The notes under the pieces: generated by a model
The model's input: only the letters and a program-made list of their open reading frames with translations
Databases searched by the model: none
What the model was told of the DNA's origin: nothing
Assembly: GCA_029532625.1 (NCBI GenBank)
Contig: JARFXM010000004.1
Location: 1,612,001-1,676,000, forward strand
Length of the DNA stretch: 64,000 bases
Reading direction: 5' to 3'
Origin: Lomentospora prolificans
Lineage: Eukaryota > Ascomycota > Sordariomycetes > Microascales > Microascaceae
Part shown: one piece after another, positions 22,432 through 34,768 of the stretch
Position numbering within the stretch: position 1 is the stretch's first letter
How the letters are laid out: each line of letters opens with the position of its first letter
Translations under genes and position numbers: made by a program

Positions 22432-25400
22432 ATGAGTCTTCCACCTCTGGGCGGAGGCAGCGGGGCTCACACGCAGGCGTCCTTGCCAGCGTTACCCGCT
22501 CACCTCCAATCCGATACTCAGCTCACTGCTCACCTGGCGAGTCGATTCCATGCTGGTCTTCCTACCGCTCGTCTATCCTCGCACGCTCTCATCTCACTGA
22601 ACAACTATTCCTCTTCTGCCAAGGGTGTCGATGGCGGCCGAGAGGGCAGCGCCATGGCTGGCGCGGAGGAGATGGCTGACCGCGCCTGGCTGAGGTTGGG
22701 TCACCGTTCTGAGAACCAGGCCGTTGTATTCTTGTACGTTATTCCGCTATTCTCGGCTCAGGAACACCGTAGTTCGTATGAATAGGTCACTAACACAAAT
22801 CTTGCACATTAGGGGTGAATCCGGTTCAGGCAAATCGACGCTCCGAAGCCACTTGTTGACCTCGCTGTTGAACAAGACCTCGACTCCCTTATCCACGAAG
22901 CTCTCCCTCGCCGCTTACGTTTTTGATACCCTCACAACCACCAAGACCTCGACGACCCCCACAGCTTCCAAGGCTGGTCTCTTCTATGAGCTTCAATACG
23001 ACACGGCAACCTCCACCAACCCCATTCTCCTCGGTGGTAAACTTTTGGACCACCGTCTGGAGCGTAGCAGAATTGCCGATGTGCCCACTGGCGAGAGGAA
23101 CTTTCACGTTCTCTACTACCTTCTTGCCGGAACTACTGCCGCCGAGAAGGCCCACCTTGGTTTTGAAGGCTCTGGTAGTAACCAGAAGCGATGGAGGTAT
23201 CTCGGACACCCAACCCAACTCAAGGTTGGAATCAATGATGCCGAGGGTTTCACCCTCTTCAAGAACGCGCTTCGCAAATTGGAGTTCCCTCGTAGCGAAA
23301 TCGCTGAGATGTGCCAGGTTCTTGCCAGTATCCTCCATATTGGCCAACTCGAGTTCGAAACTACATCCGACACAACAGTAACTGGCGATGATAGCGGCGG
23401 TTTCTCCCATGAGGGAGCCCAGACCATTACGGCCGTCAAGAACAAGGACACCCTAAACCTAATTGCAGCCTTTCTTGGTGTCAGCGCGGCCGATCTCCAG
23501 ACCACTCTTGGTTATAAGACCAAGATCATCCACAAGGAGAGAGTTACCGTAATGCTAGATCCCGAGGGGGCACGCGCTCACGCTGGCGAGCTGGCGAGGA
23601 CGCTGTACTCGCTTCTCGTTGCTTATATCGTTGAGAGCATGAACCAAAAACTCTGTGCTCCCGAGGAGTCCATCGTCAACACCATCTCCGTCATTGATTT
23701 CCCCGGTTTCTCGCAACAAGCTTCCACGAAGTCCACTCTCGACCAGTTGCTCAATAACGCTGCTTGTGAGGCGCTCTACAATCTCACTCTACAAAACTTT
23801 TTCGATCGCAAGGCCGACATGCTCGAGTCCGAAGAGGTCGCCGTCTCTGCCACCAGTTACTTCGACAACTCCGATGCAGTCAAGGGTCTCCTCAAGTCCG
23901 GTAATGGCCTGTTGAGCATCCTAGATGATCAGACCCGTCGTGGCCGCACCGATATGCAACTCCTAGAATCCCTCAGAAAGCGGTTCGAGGGTAAGAACCC
24001 TTCCATCGCAGTGTCTGCCGCGACCGCCAAACTTCCCGGCAGCAACTTCGCGACTGAGAACACGGCTGCCACTTTCACCGTTAAGCACTTCGCCGGTGAG
24101 GTCGACTACCCCGTTAAAGGCCTCATTGAGGAGAACAGCGAGGTTATCTCCGGTGATCTTCTTAGCATGTTCGGCCGCACCAAGAGCGAATTCGTCGCAC
24201 GCCTATTTGGCCAGGAGGCACTCCAAGCCGTTCACCACCCCAAGGAGAAGACAACGGTCATGCAGGCCACCATCAGCTCCAAGCCCATGCGTGCGCCTAG
24301 TGTCATGTCGAGGAAGACTACCCGTGGCGGCCGCCCCACACGGTTCGAGCGCCGTCAGCAGCAGGAGGAGATGGATGCCCTTAGCGAAGCCAGCGAATCG
24401 AGAAAGGGTACCAAGCTTCAGTCGACTCATGGGGCCTCTGGACAATTCCTTTCCTCATTGGAGAACGTTACAAAGGCCGTTGCGGACCCCACTACCAACG
24501 CTTATTTCATCTTCTGCCTGAAACCCAATGACAGGAGAATCACGAACCAGTTTGATAGCAAATGCGTGCGGACCCAAGTCCAGACGTTCGGTATTGCCGA
24601 GATCAGCCAGCGTCTTCGATCCGCCGACTTCAGCTTGTTCCTTCCCTTCGGCGAGTTCCTTGGCCTCACCGACACCGATACCATGCTCATTGGTACCGAA
24701 AGGGAGAGAGTCGAGCTTGTTGTTGAAGAGCGGAGATGGCCCAGCAACGAGGTCAAGATTGGCTCCACTGGTGTCTTTTTGAGCGAGCGCTGCTGGATGG
24801 AGATTGCCCAACTTGGCGACAGCTACTCTGCTTCGGGTGGGTTCGGCCCATCAGAAGCTGGCGACGGTCTCACCCCTCAGGACCACACTCCGTATGCGGC
24901 GTCGAAGGAACGCCTCCTCTCCACCGGTACACCCACACCCATGGGCTATGGCGAGAAAGGCAAGAGTGGATACTTTGGCAATGACGATACCCGCTCTGAG
25001 GCTGGTATCTCTACCTACGGCGGCGGTGACATGTTCAAAAACATGGACACCGTTGAGCAGATGGCAGAGCGTTCAAATGAGAAGGACATGGTTGAGGTTG
25101 AGGAGTATCGCGACAGCCCCGCGCGCAAGCGGTGGGTCTTCCTTGTCTACTTCTTGACCTGGCCCATTCCCGACTTCTTGATCAGGTGGCTGGGCAAGAT
25201 GCCCCGAAAGGACGTGCGTGTGGCATGGAGGGAAAAGTTGGCCATCAACCTGCTCATCTGGTTCTTCTGTCTCTTGGCCGCCTTCTTCATCGTCGTCTTC
25301 CCTCTGTTGATCTGCCCTAAGCAATACGTGTACAGTCCTTCCGAGCTTTCTTCATATGACGGCAAGAAGGGCTCAGATGGTGCTTATGTTTCCATCCGCG

Positions 25401-28144
25401 GCTATGTCTTCGATCTCGGGGCCTACGCTTCCCACCACTACCCACCCCCGCCAGTCGTGGACCAGAAGCTCCTCATGAACTACGCCGGTCTCGACGTCAG
25501 CAACCTGTTCCCCGTCCAAGTCTCAGCCCTCTGCCAAGGCAAGGACGGAAGTGTCGATGAACACGTCACGCTTGACTACAAGTCCACCAACATCACTGGT
25601 TCTGTTTTGCTCGTGAACAGCCAGGACCTGAATGCCAAATACCACGATTTCCGCGCATGGAGCAACGACAGCCGCCCGGATTGGTACTATGAACAAATGA
25701 CGATGCTTCGAGGTGGTTTCCTGAAGGGGACCGTTGGTTACTCGGCCCAGTACGTCCAGACGCTTTCTTCGCTCGATAACAACAAGAGGAACATTGCCAT
25801 CATTGGCAGCCGTGTCTACGACTTGACGGAGTATCTCAAGGGCGGCCGCAGGCTCGTCCCCATTCCCGGCGAGGACGACACCCCAACCGACCTGAGTCTG
25901 ACCGAGTTTATGGAGCCCGATCTTACCAGGCTCTTCGAAGTCAGGTCCGGTGAGGATATTACCCAGCTCTGGGAAAACCTTCCCCTGAGTGCCGCTGCCA
26001 AGAGGCGCATGATGGCCTGTCTGAACAACCTGTTCTTCGTTGGTGATGTTGATACCCGTCGATCAGCTCGCTGTCAGTTCGCCGAGTACCTGGTCCTATC
26101 CGTTTCCATCCTGCTCGCTTCAGTCATTGGCTTCAAGTTCTTCGCTGCCCTCCAGTTTGGTACCAAGAATGTTCCCGAGAACATTGACAAGTTCATCATG
26201 TGCCAGATTCCGGCCTATACCGAAGACGAAGACTCGCTGCGCCGTGCTATCGACTCCGCCGCTCGCATGAAGTACGACGACAAGCGCAAGCTCCTTGTCA
26301 TTGTCTGCGACGGTATGATTATTGGTCAAGGTAACGATCGCCCGACGCCCCGCATCGTGCTCGACATTCTCGGCGTGTCGGAGTCGGTCGACCCCGAGGC
26401 ACTCAGCTTCGAGTCTCTCGGCGAGGGTCTCAAGCAGCACAACATGGGCAAGGTCTACTCTGGTCTGTACGAAGTTCAAGGTCACATTGTTCCCTTCTTG
26501 GTTGTCGTCAAAGTTGGCAAGCCTTCTGAGGTCGCTCGTCCCGGTAACCGTGGTAAGCGAGATTCGCAGATGATCATCATGCGTTTCCTCAACCGCGTCC
26601 ACTACAATCTCCCCATGAGCCCTCTCGAGCTCGAGATGTACCATCAGATCCGCAACATCATCGGTGTCAACCCCACATTCTACGAATTCATGCTGCAGAT
26701 TGACGCCGATACCGTGGTCGCTCCTGACTCTGCCACGCGAATGGTTGCTGCTTTCTTACACGATACTCGCATTATCGCCGTCTGTGGTGAGACAGCTCTA
26801 ACCAACGCTAAGTCGTCGTTCATCACTATGATTCAGGTCTACGAATACTACATCTCGCACAACCTTTCCAAAGCGTTCGAGAGCTTGTTCGGTTCCGTCA
26901 CCTGTCTTCCCGGCTGTTTCTCCATGTATCGTATCCGAGCTGCTGAGACTGGCAAACCGCTGTTCGTCAGTCGTGAGGTCGTCGAGGCGTACTCGACCAT
27001 CCGTGTCGACACGCTTCACATGAAGAACCTGCTTCACCTCGGCGAGGACCGTTACCTTACGACCCTGCTCCTCAAGTTCCACAACAAGTACAAGACCAAG
27101 TACATCTTCGAGGCCCATGCGTGGACCATCGCGCCCGACTCGTGGCAGGTGTTCTTGTCCCAGCGACGACGATGGATCAACTCTACGGTGCATAACCTTA
27201 TGGAGCTTATTCCCATGAACCAGCTTTGCGGTTTCTGCTGCTTTTCTATGCGCTTCATCGTCTTTGTCGACCTCCTCAGTACGGTCGTCCAGCCCGTCAC
27301 GGTCGCGTACTTGGTCTACCTCGTCTACCTCATTGTTGACAAGAAGACCGTCGTCCCGGTGACCGCCTTCGTACTACTGGCGGCCATCTACGGTCTGCAG
27401 GCCATCATCTTTATCCTCAGGCGAAAGTGGGAGATGATTGGCTGGATGATTCTCTACGTGCTTGCCATTCCCGTTTTCTCGTTCGGTCTTCCCTTGTACG
27501 CTTTCTGGCACATGGACGACTTCAACTGGGGTAACACGCGTGTCGTCGCTGGCGAGAAGGGCAAGAAGGTCGTCATCAGCGACGAGGGCAAGTTTGATCC
27601 GTCTTCCATCCCCCGCAAGCGATGGGAGGAGTACCAAGCCGAGCTCTGGGAGGTCCAGACCTCGCGCGAGGACGCTCGCTCCGAGATCTCTGGCTACAGC
27701 TACGCCACCAAGGCCAATCAGGCCATGTCGGAGTACGGCTTCGCCGGCTCCCGTCCCGGCTCGACCGTCGGCGCGTACCCTCCCATGCCGGGTCTTCCCG
27801 TCTCGCGTCTCTCGTACGCGGGCTCCGATGCGATGGCAAACAGGCAGAGCACTTTCGGCGGCTCACAGTTCTTCACTCCTGAGGACATGGTGGGCCTCCC
27901 CAGCGACGACGAGGTATTAGCAGAGATCCGCGAGATTCTCAGGACGGCGGATCTCATGACAGTGACGAAGAAGGGCATCAAGCAGGAGCTTGAGAAGAGG
28001 TTCGGCGTGCCTCTGGACGCGAAGAAGGCGTACATCAACAGCGGTATGTTGCGAATTCCACGTTGTCTTGACAATTAACTGAGACTTGTGCTAACAAATC
28101 TTGACACGATAGCTACTGAAGCCATTCTCTCGGGCCAACTTTAA
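22432..28144 (+). CDS. csmA: Class V chitin synthase with myosin motor-like domain
   Basis: Predicted 1854-residue chitin synthase important in moulds for hyphal tip and septum wall integrity and for virulence in pathogens (family knowledge). Three exons: 22432-22733, 22813-28043, 28113-28144; the last exon adds only the conserved C-terminus ATEAILSGQL. The head domain keeps P-loop GESGSGKST (102-110), a switch-I-like TASKAGLF (about 153) and switch II DFPGF (about 396), so nucleotide binding is plausible. After it come membrane segments near 875 and 910, a cytochrome-b5-like fold, another membrane segment near 1190, the catalytic domain with DADT, GEDRYLTT and QRRRW (about 1550), C-terminal membrane helices and a DEK-C domain. 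Intron 1 falls just before the P-loop, at the same place as intron 1 of the divergent class VII gene, evidence of common ancestry. Confidence 0.96.
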
Positions 28145-29340
28145 TAACTCATCTTGGTGTTTTTTTTGAGAACAAAAAAGAATCTTTTTTTTATTTGGTT
28201 TTGCGGGAACACATACACAACAACGCACATTCACACACTCATACAGGGGCAAACATGTTTTCTATATTTTTTTCTTAATTTTTTTTTCTACGGCGATAAT
28301 CTGATGCATCTCAATCTTTTACTGGACTTTTGTACTCTTGGTTTGATACGGCTGTTTCGTTTCAAGAACAGTAGCGCTTTATTTTCTGTCTATATGCCTT
28401 CCGCAACCTAGTTTGGAACACATACGCTGTGGTAACGGTGTTTTGAAAGTCGAGAAAGTTGTTGGAACAAGACTGTTCAGAGCTGGTCTGGATTTGGAGA
28501 TTACTTGATTTTTGGTCCTTTTAGAATTCACTTTGATGTGGATAGCCGAGCGAAGTCAGCGATAAATAGAGCAAGCTGTTGTCATTATATATATACATCA
28601 ATCATGCCTTGGCCCAGCTATCTCACTGAGGACCTAGACCTAGATTTCGTTCTGAGGTGTGCAGGTGCAGGTAGCCAAAGATCTCTCAAGCTCGCTTCGC
28701 GTACGATCATGGCCGCCCGGGCTCTTCCGCTTGGTCGTAGCTAAAGCATCCCAGTCCTCACTCCGCCAACACTAATGTCGTTACGAGGAGTGTAGCACGG
28801 GCAGTGGAGGTCATCAATAGACACAGGTCGATTACAATTGGAGACGCAACAAGGAGTTGTAAGAGGCCAACCGGCCATCTCGAGGAAAAGTCTCAAAGCC
28901 CTTTGAAAGCTGAAGCGCCGTACAGAGGGCGAGAGCTAACCAACTAACTCCCACGACCGCCTTTTTCAGCCAATTGATAAATTTACTCGGGGATAAACTC
29001 AATGCCAGCCCTCAGCCGTCGCTAGCAGTCGGAATCGGCAAAATGTCGCCTGGCGAGAGTAGTCCAGCTGGCGAAGCCTCCCGGTACCTTCAAGGTTTGT
29101 GTCCACTCTGGAAAGCCAGGCCAAGCTAGACTCGAGGGAATACAACCCAAGCCGGTGATTCTCAACTCGGAGGAACCACAGAGAGTAACCATATCATATC
29201 TTCCCCGTGGGGCAGGAGATATTGCGGGGAACGCGGGCGGGCACGCCGGCCTGGTCAAATTGATGCTCGTGGTTGTAGATGCAAAGTTATCGTTAGCTTC
29301 CACGTATTATACACATGCATACATAGATCTATCTCATCTA
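28145..29340. other. Convergent 3' region, no gene seen
   Basis: About 1.2 kb between the class V chitin synthase and the Sde182-like gene. T-rich just after the chitin synthase stop (28160-28290), as in a 3' UTR; the remainder is unique-looking sequence with no supported coding region. Confidence 0.5.
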
Positions 29341-30840
29341 TTACCGAACATGATGTCCCAACGCCTCTGTTACCGTATCAAACTTTTTCCCCGAACCGCC
29401 CAAACCCTGAAAATTCGTAGCCTGCAGCACCACGCGCTTATATGTAACCATAGGATGCGGCTTCCCATTATCCTTGACCTCCAGAATCAAGTGAAGCGCC
29501 TGGCCCGTCTCGAGAGCCACGCCGTTGAGAATATCCACAGCGCACTTGTCCGCCGTCGGCATCGTCACCTTGACGACCGACTTTTGCTCATTCGTAGGCC
29601 GCACCTCGAGCCGCGGCACTGCGGGCCAGTGCACCAGCGTCTGCGACTTGGATGGCTCCTCGTACTGCCACCAGCTGAAAGTGAGATGGTCGCCATCCGG
29701 GTCGTACGTAGCCGACGCGTCAAGAGTGACTTGGGAGCCCGCCTCAGCCTCGATCACGACGGGTTCCGGCCCGGCCGAGCCGCCGTTGACGATGACAACC
29801 GGCGCATGGTTCGCCTTAGAGCGGTCCGCGCTCAGAGTCCACTGCATGCGCGCCGCGAAATCGTTCTGGTAGGCGTCGCGCCAGCGCCAGATGGTGGCTT
29901 TGTTGCTGTTGACCTGCTGGCCGCCCACGCCGACCACCTTGTCGCGCGCATCGCCGTAGTGCCGCGCCGCGCCGCCCAGGTCGGTTAGCACGTACCGGCC
30001 GCCCCAGCTGCCCCAGTGCGGGTTCTCGGGGGAGCCGAGCCCGTTCTGGATCAGGTAGAGGAAGGTCGGCGTGTCGCCCTCCATGATGAAGGCGTAGTCA
30101 GGGTAGGCCTTGCCATAGGGGCCGATCTGGATGTGTTCCTTGAGCCATTCCCTGGTGATCTTGGTCTTATCAGGGGCGCCTTGGTCCAGGGGGAAGAGGA
30201 GGTCGCCGGCGATGCCCACCCACGCGGCCTCTCCGTACTCGTTCCACCCGTGGACGGAGCAAATGTAAAACACGTCGGGGAAAGTAACCCTGATCCAGAG
30301 GCCCGTGTCATCCTGGTCGCTAATCGTGTACACCCTCAGCTTGGCCCTCAGCCTCGCCGCCTCATCCTTGCTCCTGCTCTGGGCGACGTGGTGCAGCGCC
30401 TGTGCGAGCACGTTGGCGCCGCCCCACGACAGCACCCAGAGCGGCTCGTCGCTCGCGTCGAGCTTGTCGACGAGCAGCTTCGCTCCGGGGCTCAGCGGCA
30501 CGCCGGGCTCAAGGGCCTCCTTTCCATAGAGCGCGGGGCCGTCCTGGATTACGGAGCGTAGGTGGTCGGCGGTGGGGTACTGGTTGTCCGGGTGGACGTG
30601 GGCGTTGAGGTTGTCGCGGATCACGGCAAAGGCGTCGACGATGGCGTGCATATCCTCGGGGTGGACGTTGCGGCGCATCCAGGTGGAGGTGCAGGGGACG
30701 AGGCCTTGGATGTCGAGCTCGTTGGAGTAGAGGAGGAGGCGGACGAGGGACTCGGCGTCGTCGGGCTCGTTGGAGATGTCGGAAGTGACGAAGACGCGCG
30801 GCTTGGTCTTGATGACGCGGAGTTTGGTTTGGTCTGCCAT
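29341..30840 (-). CDS. Sde182/DUF1593-family nucleoside hydrolase-like protein
   Basis: Single-exon gene for a predicted 499-residue protein. Residues about 10-330 match the nucleoside-hydrolase-like domain of the Sde182 (DUF1593) family, with the Asp-rich N-terminal motif TSDISNEPDDAESLVRLLLY in the position of the ribose/calcium-binding loop of nucleoside hydrolases. Residues about 360-499 form a beta-rich Ig/PKD-like module with DASATYDPDGD, the family C-terminal domain. Bacterial members have been linked to cellulose or polysaccharide binding, but the reaction is not established. No signal peptide or membrane segment is visible, so the product looks cytosolic, which is odd for a presumed carbohydrate-related protein. 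It is convergent with the chitin synthase gene and divergent from TYW1. Confidence 0.85.
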   Translation of the reverse strand: MADQTKLRVIKTKPRVFVTSDISNEPDDAESLVRLLLYSNELDIQGLVPCTSTWMRRNVHPEDMHAIVDAFAVIRDNLNAHVHPDNQYPTADHLRSVIQDGPALYGKEALEPGVPLSPGAKLLVDKLDASDEPLWVLSWGGANVLAQALHHVAQSRSKDEAARLRAKLRVYTISDQDDTGLWIRVTFPDVFYICSVHGWNEYGEAAWVGIAGDLLFPLDQGAPDKTKITREWLKEHIQIGPYGKAYPDYAFIMEGDTPTFLYLIQNGLGSPENPHWGSWGGRYVLTDLGGAARHYGDARDKVVGVGGQQVNSNKATIWRWRDAYQNDFAARMQWTLSADRSKANHAPVVIVNGGSAGPEPVVIEAEAGSQVTLDASATYDPDGDHLTFSWWQYEEPSKSQTLVHWPAVPRLEVRPTNEQKSVVKVTMPTADKCAVDILNGVALETGQALHLILEVKDNGKPHPMVTYKRVVLQATNFQGLGGSGKKFDTVTEALGHHVR

Positions 30841-30869
30841 TGTTGTTGTTGTTGTGGTGGTGGTGGTGG
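30841..30869. repeat. (TGT)n-(GGT)n trinucleotide repeat
   Basis: Immediately precedes the start codon of the Sde182-like gene; on its own strand it is a CAC/ACA leader. Confidence 0.85.
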
Positions 30870-32336
30870 GTTGCTGGCGAGTGTTTCGGCGTAGTTGGAG
30901 AGGTGGACAGATGTGTTAGATGAGGCTCCGGATGTCCTTGGTAAAATTCCCCAGCACTGACTTGGCGGATGTTTAGGGAGTCAAGAGTGGTTTTCCCCAA
31001 AAACCTGGGGAAAGACGGATCCCGTCGCCAACTTTAATAGAATCTTGCCATCGCGGGGAAACACGTCTATCCATCGATCCCCAGAGACCCGATGCCAGAA
31101 ACCTCTCCCCCCCACTGACCCCACTGGTAAGGACCGTCCGTGGCACTATTAACCGGGTTTGCCTGGCCTGGCTTTCCTTGGCATCGGTCTCCAGACGAAA
31201 ACAGTCGAGGCGTTACGCCCTTCCGTTTCCGGCAAGACCGACGTCGTATTTCGGAACTTCTACCCTCGCCGGTCTGCGGACGTCGGGACTCCCGGCCAAT
31301 CACGGCGTAGCTGGCCGGAGAACCCTGATCGGAGACGGGCACGGGCCTTTGGCTCGTTGTCAATTGAAAGCCGAAGATGAGCCAGGGTTTTGGTTGTTAC
31401 AGGCAGGCGAATGATATAAGAGAGATATTCATAGCAAATGTGTGAGTCTTGTGGATAAAAAGGGTGCATGACTTGGGCATATCCATGTTTTCCGGTTACT
31501 ATCTATTCTAGTTTTTGTGTGCGGCAGATTATTTCTCTCAGCTCAGCTGCGTTCGAGCGCGGGCGTTGTGTGGAGAAGGAGAATTGCAGCCGGAGCCGTT
31601 CCGAGTTCCGCGTCGTCCAATGCTGGCTGGCTGCTTAAGTCACGGATAGCCTCCCCAATGACTCTCTCAGCCGAGAACTCTTAGTTTTTTCGAGCATTAA
31701 GCGAATGTTTATTTGGATACCTAGTGTTTTTTCTTGTGAAAAGCCTCCTGCAGAGTTTCATCACTCCCGCAATCACAGAGACTTCGCCAGTTGTGAAGCA
31801 CTCTCAGCGCCCCTCTCCCCGCCGATTCTGGCGCCGCAGACTGGACAAAGACTCCTGATGAGCTTGAAACAATACAGGCTCGAAACAACGAGTTTCCGGA
31901 TGCAATCAGATTAAAATATAAATAAAATATAAAGCGTCAGATTTAGAAAAGGGTAATTATGCAAGGACTGCAAGCAGATGAAATCGAGACTATCACCTTG
32001 AGCTTCATGCTGGCTCCAGTGAGGCCAGCAGGTGCCAGGCATTGGAAATCGCCAGCCAGCCAGCGAATCCACCAACCGCGCAGTTTGATCTCCATTCAGA
32101 CTCAATCCATTGTAGCGCACAGTACATCACACCCCGGGCGCACTATGCATCCCTCAATCATCAATCCTAGTCGCTGGCAGGCAGATCGCCTGGCGGGGCA
32201 AATTTCTACACCTGGAAAACTCTCTCTACCTTTGGCATTCCATCCACCTCCCTTGCTCCGCCCGCCAAATCTTAAAAAGGGACCAAGTTCCATGTTGTTG
32301 ACCGCAGGCCGTCGGAGATAACTTGCGCATTCCAAC
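30841..32336. promoter_or_regulatory. Divergent region between the Sde182-like gene and TYW1
   Basis: About 1.5 kb. Begins with a (TGT)/(GGT) repeat just ahead of the Sde182-like start, contains an AT-rich patch near 31910-31940 and copies of a CTGGCTGGC motif (31623-31631; inverted, overlapping at 32051-32063). No gene is supported. Confidence 0.5.
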
Positions 32337-34768
32337 ATGGCATCCCAGGGCTGGCTTTCCGAGTCGGGCTCGACCCTTGACCGGGTATCCAACGGTAGGC
32401 TGCTGGCTGGCGGTACCCCCTCCAGTGACAGTGAGCCCTGGGCCGGCTGCTAACCACGATTGCAGATATCCTCGAATTATGGCACAGTTACAGGACCCCC
32501 ATCTTACTGAGCGTGTTCGTTTCGCTCGTGGGACTGAGGGCTTACCTCCATGCGACCGAGGAGCATGAAGATCTCGTAGTACTTCCGAAACTGTACGAGA
32601 ACGAAAAGGCCTTGTCGACAAAGACGGACGAGACGCCTAGCACCGAGACCAAGACGAAAAAGAGCCCTAGTCCCTCGAGGGAGCGGCGTAAGACTGGACC
32701 AAAACGCATAAAGGGCGGATTAAACAAGGCCAAGGCCGCCTCTCAGACACCAGTCGAGCCCAAGGCAAATCAATCCCTGAACCGCGAGGCGCAAGTCCTC
32801 ATCTTCTACTCCTCTATCACCACCAACACGGCGCGCATCGCCAACGAGTTCAAGGCCAAGCTCGACACTGCCGTTAAAAAACTACCCGGAATCCCCGACC
32901 GCCAATTCCTCGAAGCTGAAGTGCTCGACCTCGCCGAGATCGACTTTGACGACTACTTCATCGCACCACCAGCCTCAAAGCAGGGCATCGACCTCTTCTA
33001 CCTCATCCTACTCCCCAGCTACAACATTGATACCATCAATGACACCTTCCTCGAGCACCTCAAGGAGACGCACTACGATTTTAGGATAGACACTGGCTCA
33101 CTCTCGGCCCTGCTAGGCTATTCCGTCTTTGGATTCGGTGACAGGGAGGGCTGGCCTGATGAGAATGAAGGATATTGCTTCCAGGCAAAGGAAGTCGACA
33201 AGTGGATGGCTAGGTTGACAGGGCGCAAGAGGGCGTATCCCGTTGGCATGGCTGATATCAAGAGGGACTACAACGAGAGGCTGGCCGAGTGGACAGGTGG
33301 TGTCACCGATATTCTTGGCCAGGTCCTCAGGACCGGCAGTCTTGGCGAGGGCCTTCCTGGGAGCGGAAACGCGGTGGAGAGCGATGATGAGTCCGGCAGT
33401 GACGTTGACGACGAGTACGATGATGGTGAGACTCTAGTCGGATCGGGCTCAGGCAGCTCTTCTGCCGACCTAGGCGATGTCGAAGATCTCGGCAAGATTG
33501 TCGAAGGCGGCCTCCCAAAGGAATCTCAAACAAAAGCCCCTCTCGCCGTCGACTTCACCACCTACGGCAAATCCGTCGTGCCCCTGCGGAGAAAGGCCCC
33601 CGTGCAAACCGTCAAGGAAATGGTCCCCAAGAATTCTCCCACCTACGCCTCCCTCACGAAGCAAGGCTACGCCATCGTCGGCTCGCACTCAGGTGTCAAG
33701 ATCTGCCGCTGGACGAAATCCGCCCTCCGCGGCCGCGGCTCCTGCTACAAGTTCTCCTTCTACGGCATCAACTCCCACCAGTGCATGGAGTCCACCCCGT
33801 CGCTCTCTTGCTCCAACAAGTGCGTCTTTTGCTGGCGCCACGGCACGAACCCTGTCGGCACCACGTGGCGCTGGGTCGTGGACCCGCCTGATCTCATCTT
33901 CGACGGCATCAAGGCGAACCACTACCAAAAGATCAAAGTCCTTCGCGGCATGGCGGGCGTCCGCGCCGAGCGCTACGCCGAGGCCATGCGCATCCGGCAC
34001 TGCGCCCTCTCGCTCGTCGGCGAGCCCATCTTCTACCCGCACATCAACGAGTTCCTCGCCCTCCTCCACGGCGACCGCATCTCCTCCTTCCTCGTCTGCA
34101 ACGCCCAGCACCCCGACCAGCTCGCCGCCCTCAAGGCCGTCACCCAGCTCTACGTCTCCATCGACGCTTCCAACAAGGAGTCCCTCCGCAAGATCGACCG
34201 CCCCCTCCACCGCGACTTTTGGGAGCGCTTCCAGCGCTGCCTCGACATCCTCCGTGAGAAGCGCTTTAAGCACCGCACCGTCTTCCGCCTCACCCTCGTC
34301 AAGGGCTTCAACATCGATGACGAGGTCGACGGCTACGCCGACCTGGTCGAGCGCGGCCTCCCCTGCTTCATCGAGATCAAGGGCGTCACCTTTTGCGGCA
34401 CCTCCACCTCGGCCAACCACGGCCTGCGCATGACCAACGTCCCCTTTTACTGGGAGGTCTGCGAGTTCGTCAAAGCCCTCGAGAAGAGGCTCAACGAGAA
34501 GGGCCTCGGCTACGGCATCGCGGCCGAGCATGCCCACAGCTGCTGCGTTCTCATCGCCAGCGACAGGTTCCGCGTCGAGGGCAAGTGGCACACCAGGATA
34601 GACTACGATCGCTTCTTCGAGCTGCTTGAGGAGAGGGGCGCGGATGGCGATTGGAAGCCTGAGGATTACATGGGCGAGGCGACGCCCGAGTGGGCGACGT
34701 GGGGGAATGGTGGGTTTGATCCTAGGGACGAGAGGGTGGATAGGAAAGGACGCAAGATAGAGGCGTAA
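32337..34768 (+). CDS. TYW1: tRNA 4-demethylwyosine synthase TYW1
   Basis: Predicted 786-residue radical-SAM enzyme that condenses N1-methylguanosine-37 of tRNA-Phe with pyruvate to make 4-demethylwyosine, the second step of wybutosine synthesis. Two exons: 32337-32394 and 32466-34768. The 71-nt intron has a perfect CTAAC branch region before its CAG, and splicing restores the frame exactly. Residues 31-47 form a single hydrophobic helix, consistent with ER anchoring of fungal TYW1. Next are a basic linker, a flavodoxin domain starting near residue 129 (LIFYSSITTNTARIA), an acidic spacer, and the radical-SAM core with CSNKCVFC (Cys468, 472, 475) that binds the 4Fe-4S cluster. The C-terminal half has an extreme preference for codons ending in C or G. 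Without exon 1 the frame has no ATG near its beginning. Confidence 0.95.

Noticed and set aside
32034..32048. 15-base exact match GCCAGGCATTGGAAA also near 52148
   Set aside because: One or a few exact 15-mers are expected by chance in 64 kb; no extended homology around it.
33477..34591. Long open frames of 318 (+) and 300 (-) codons within TYW1
   Set aside because: Produced by the strong C/G third-position bias of TYW1; translations are low-complexity Ser/Pro or Ala/Val/Asp-rich.
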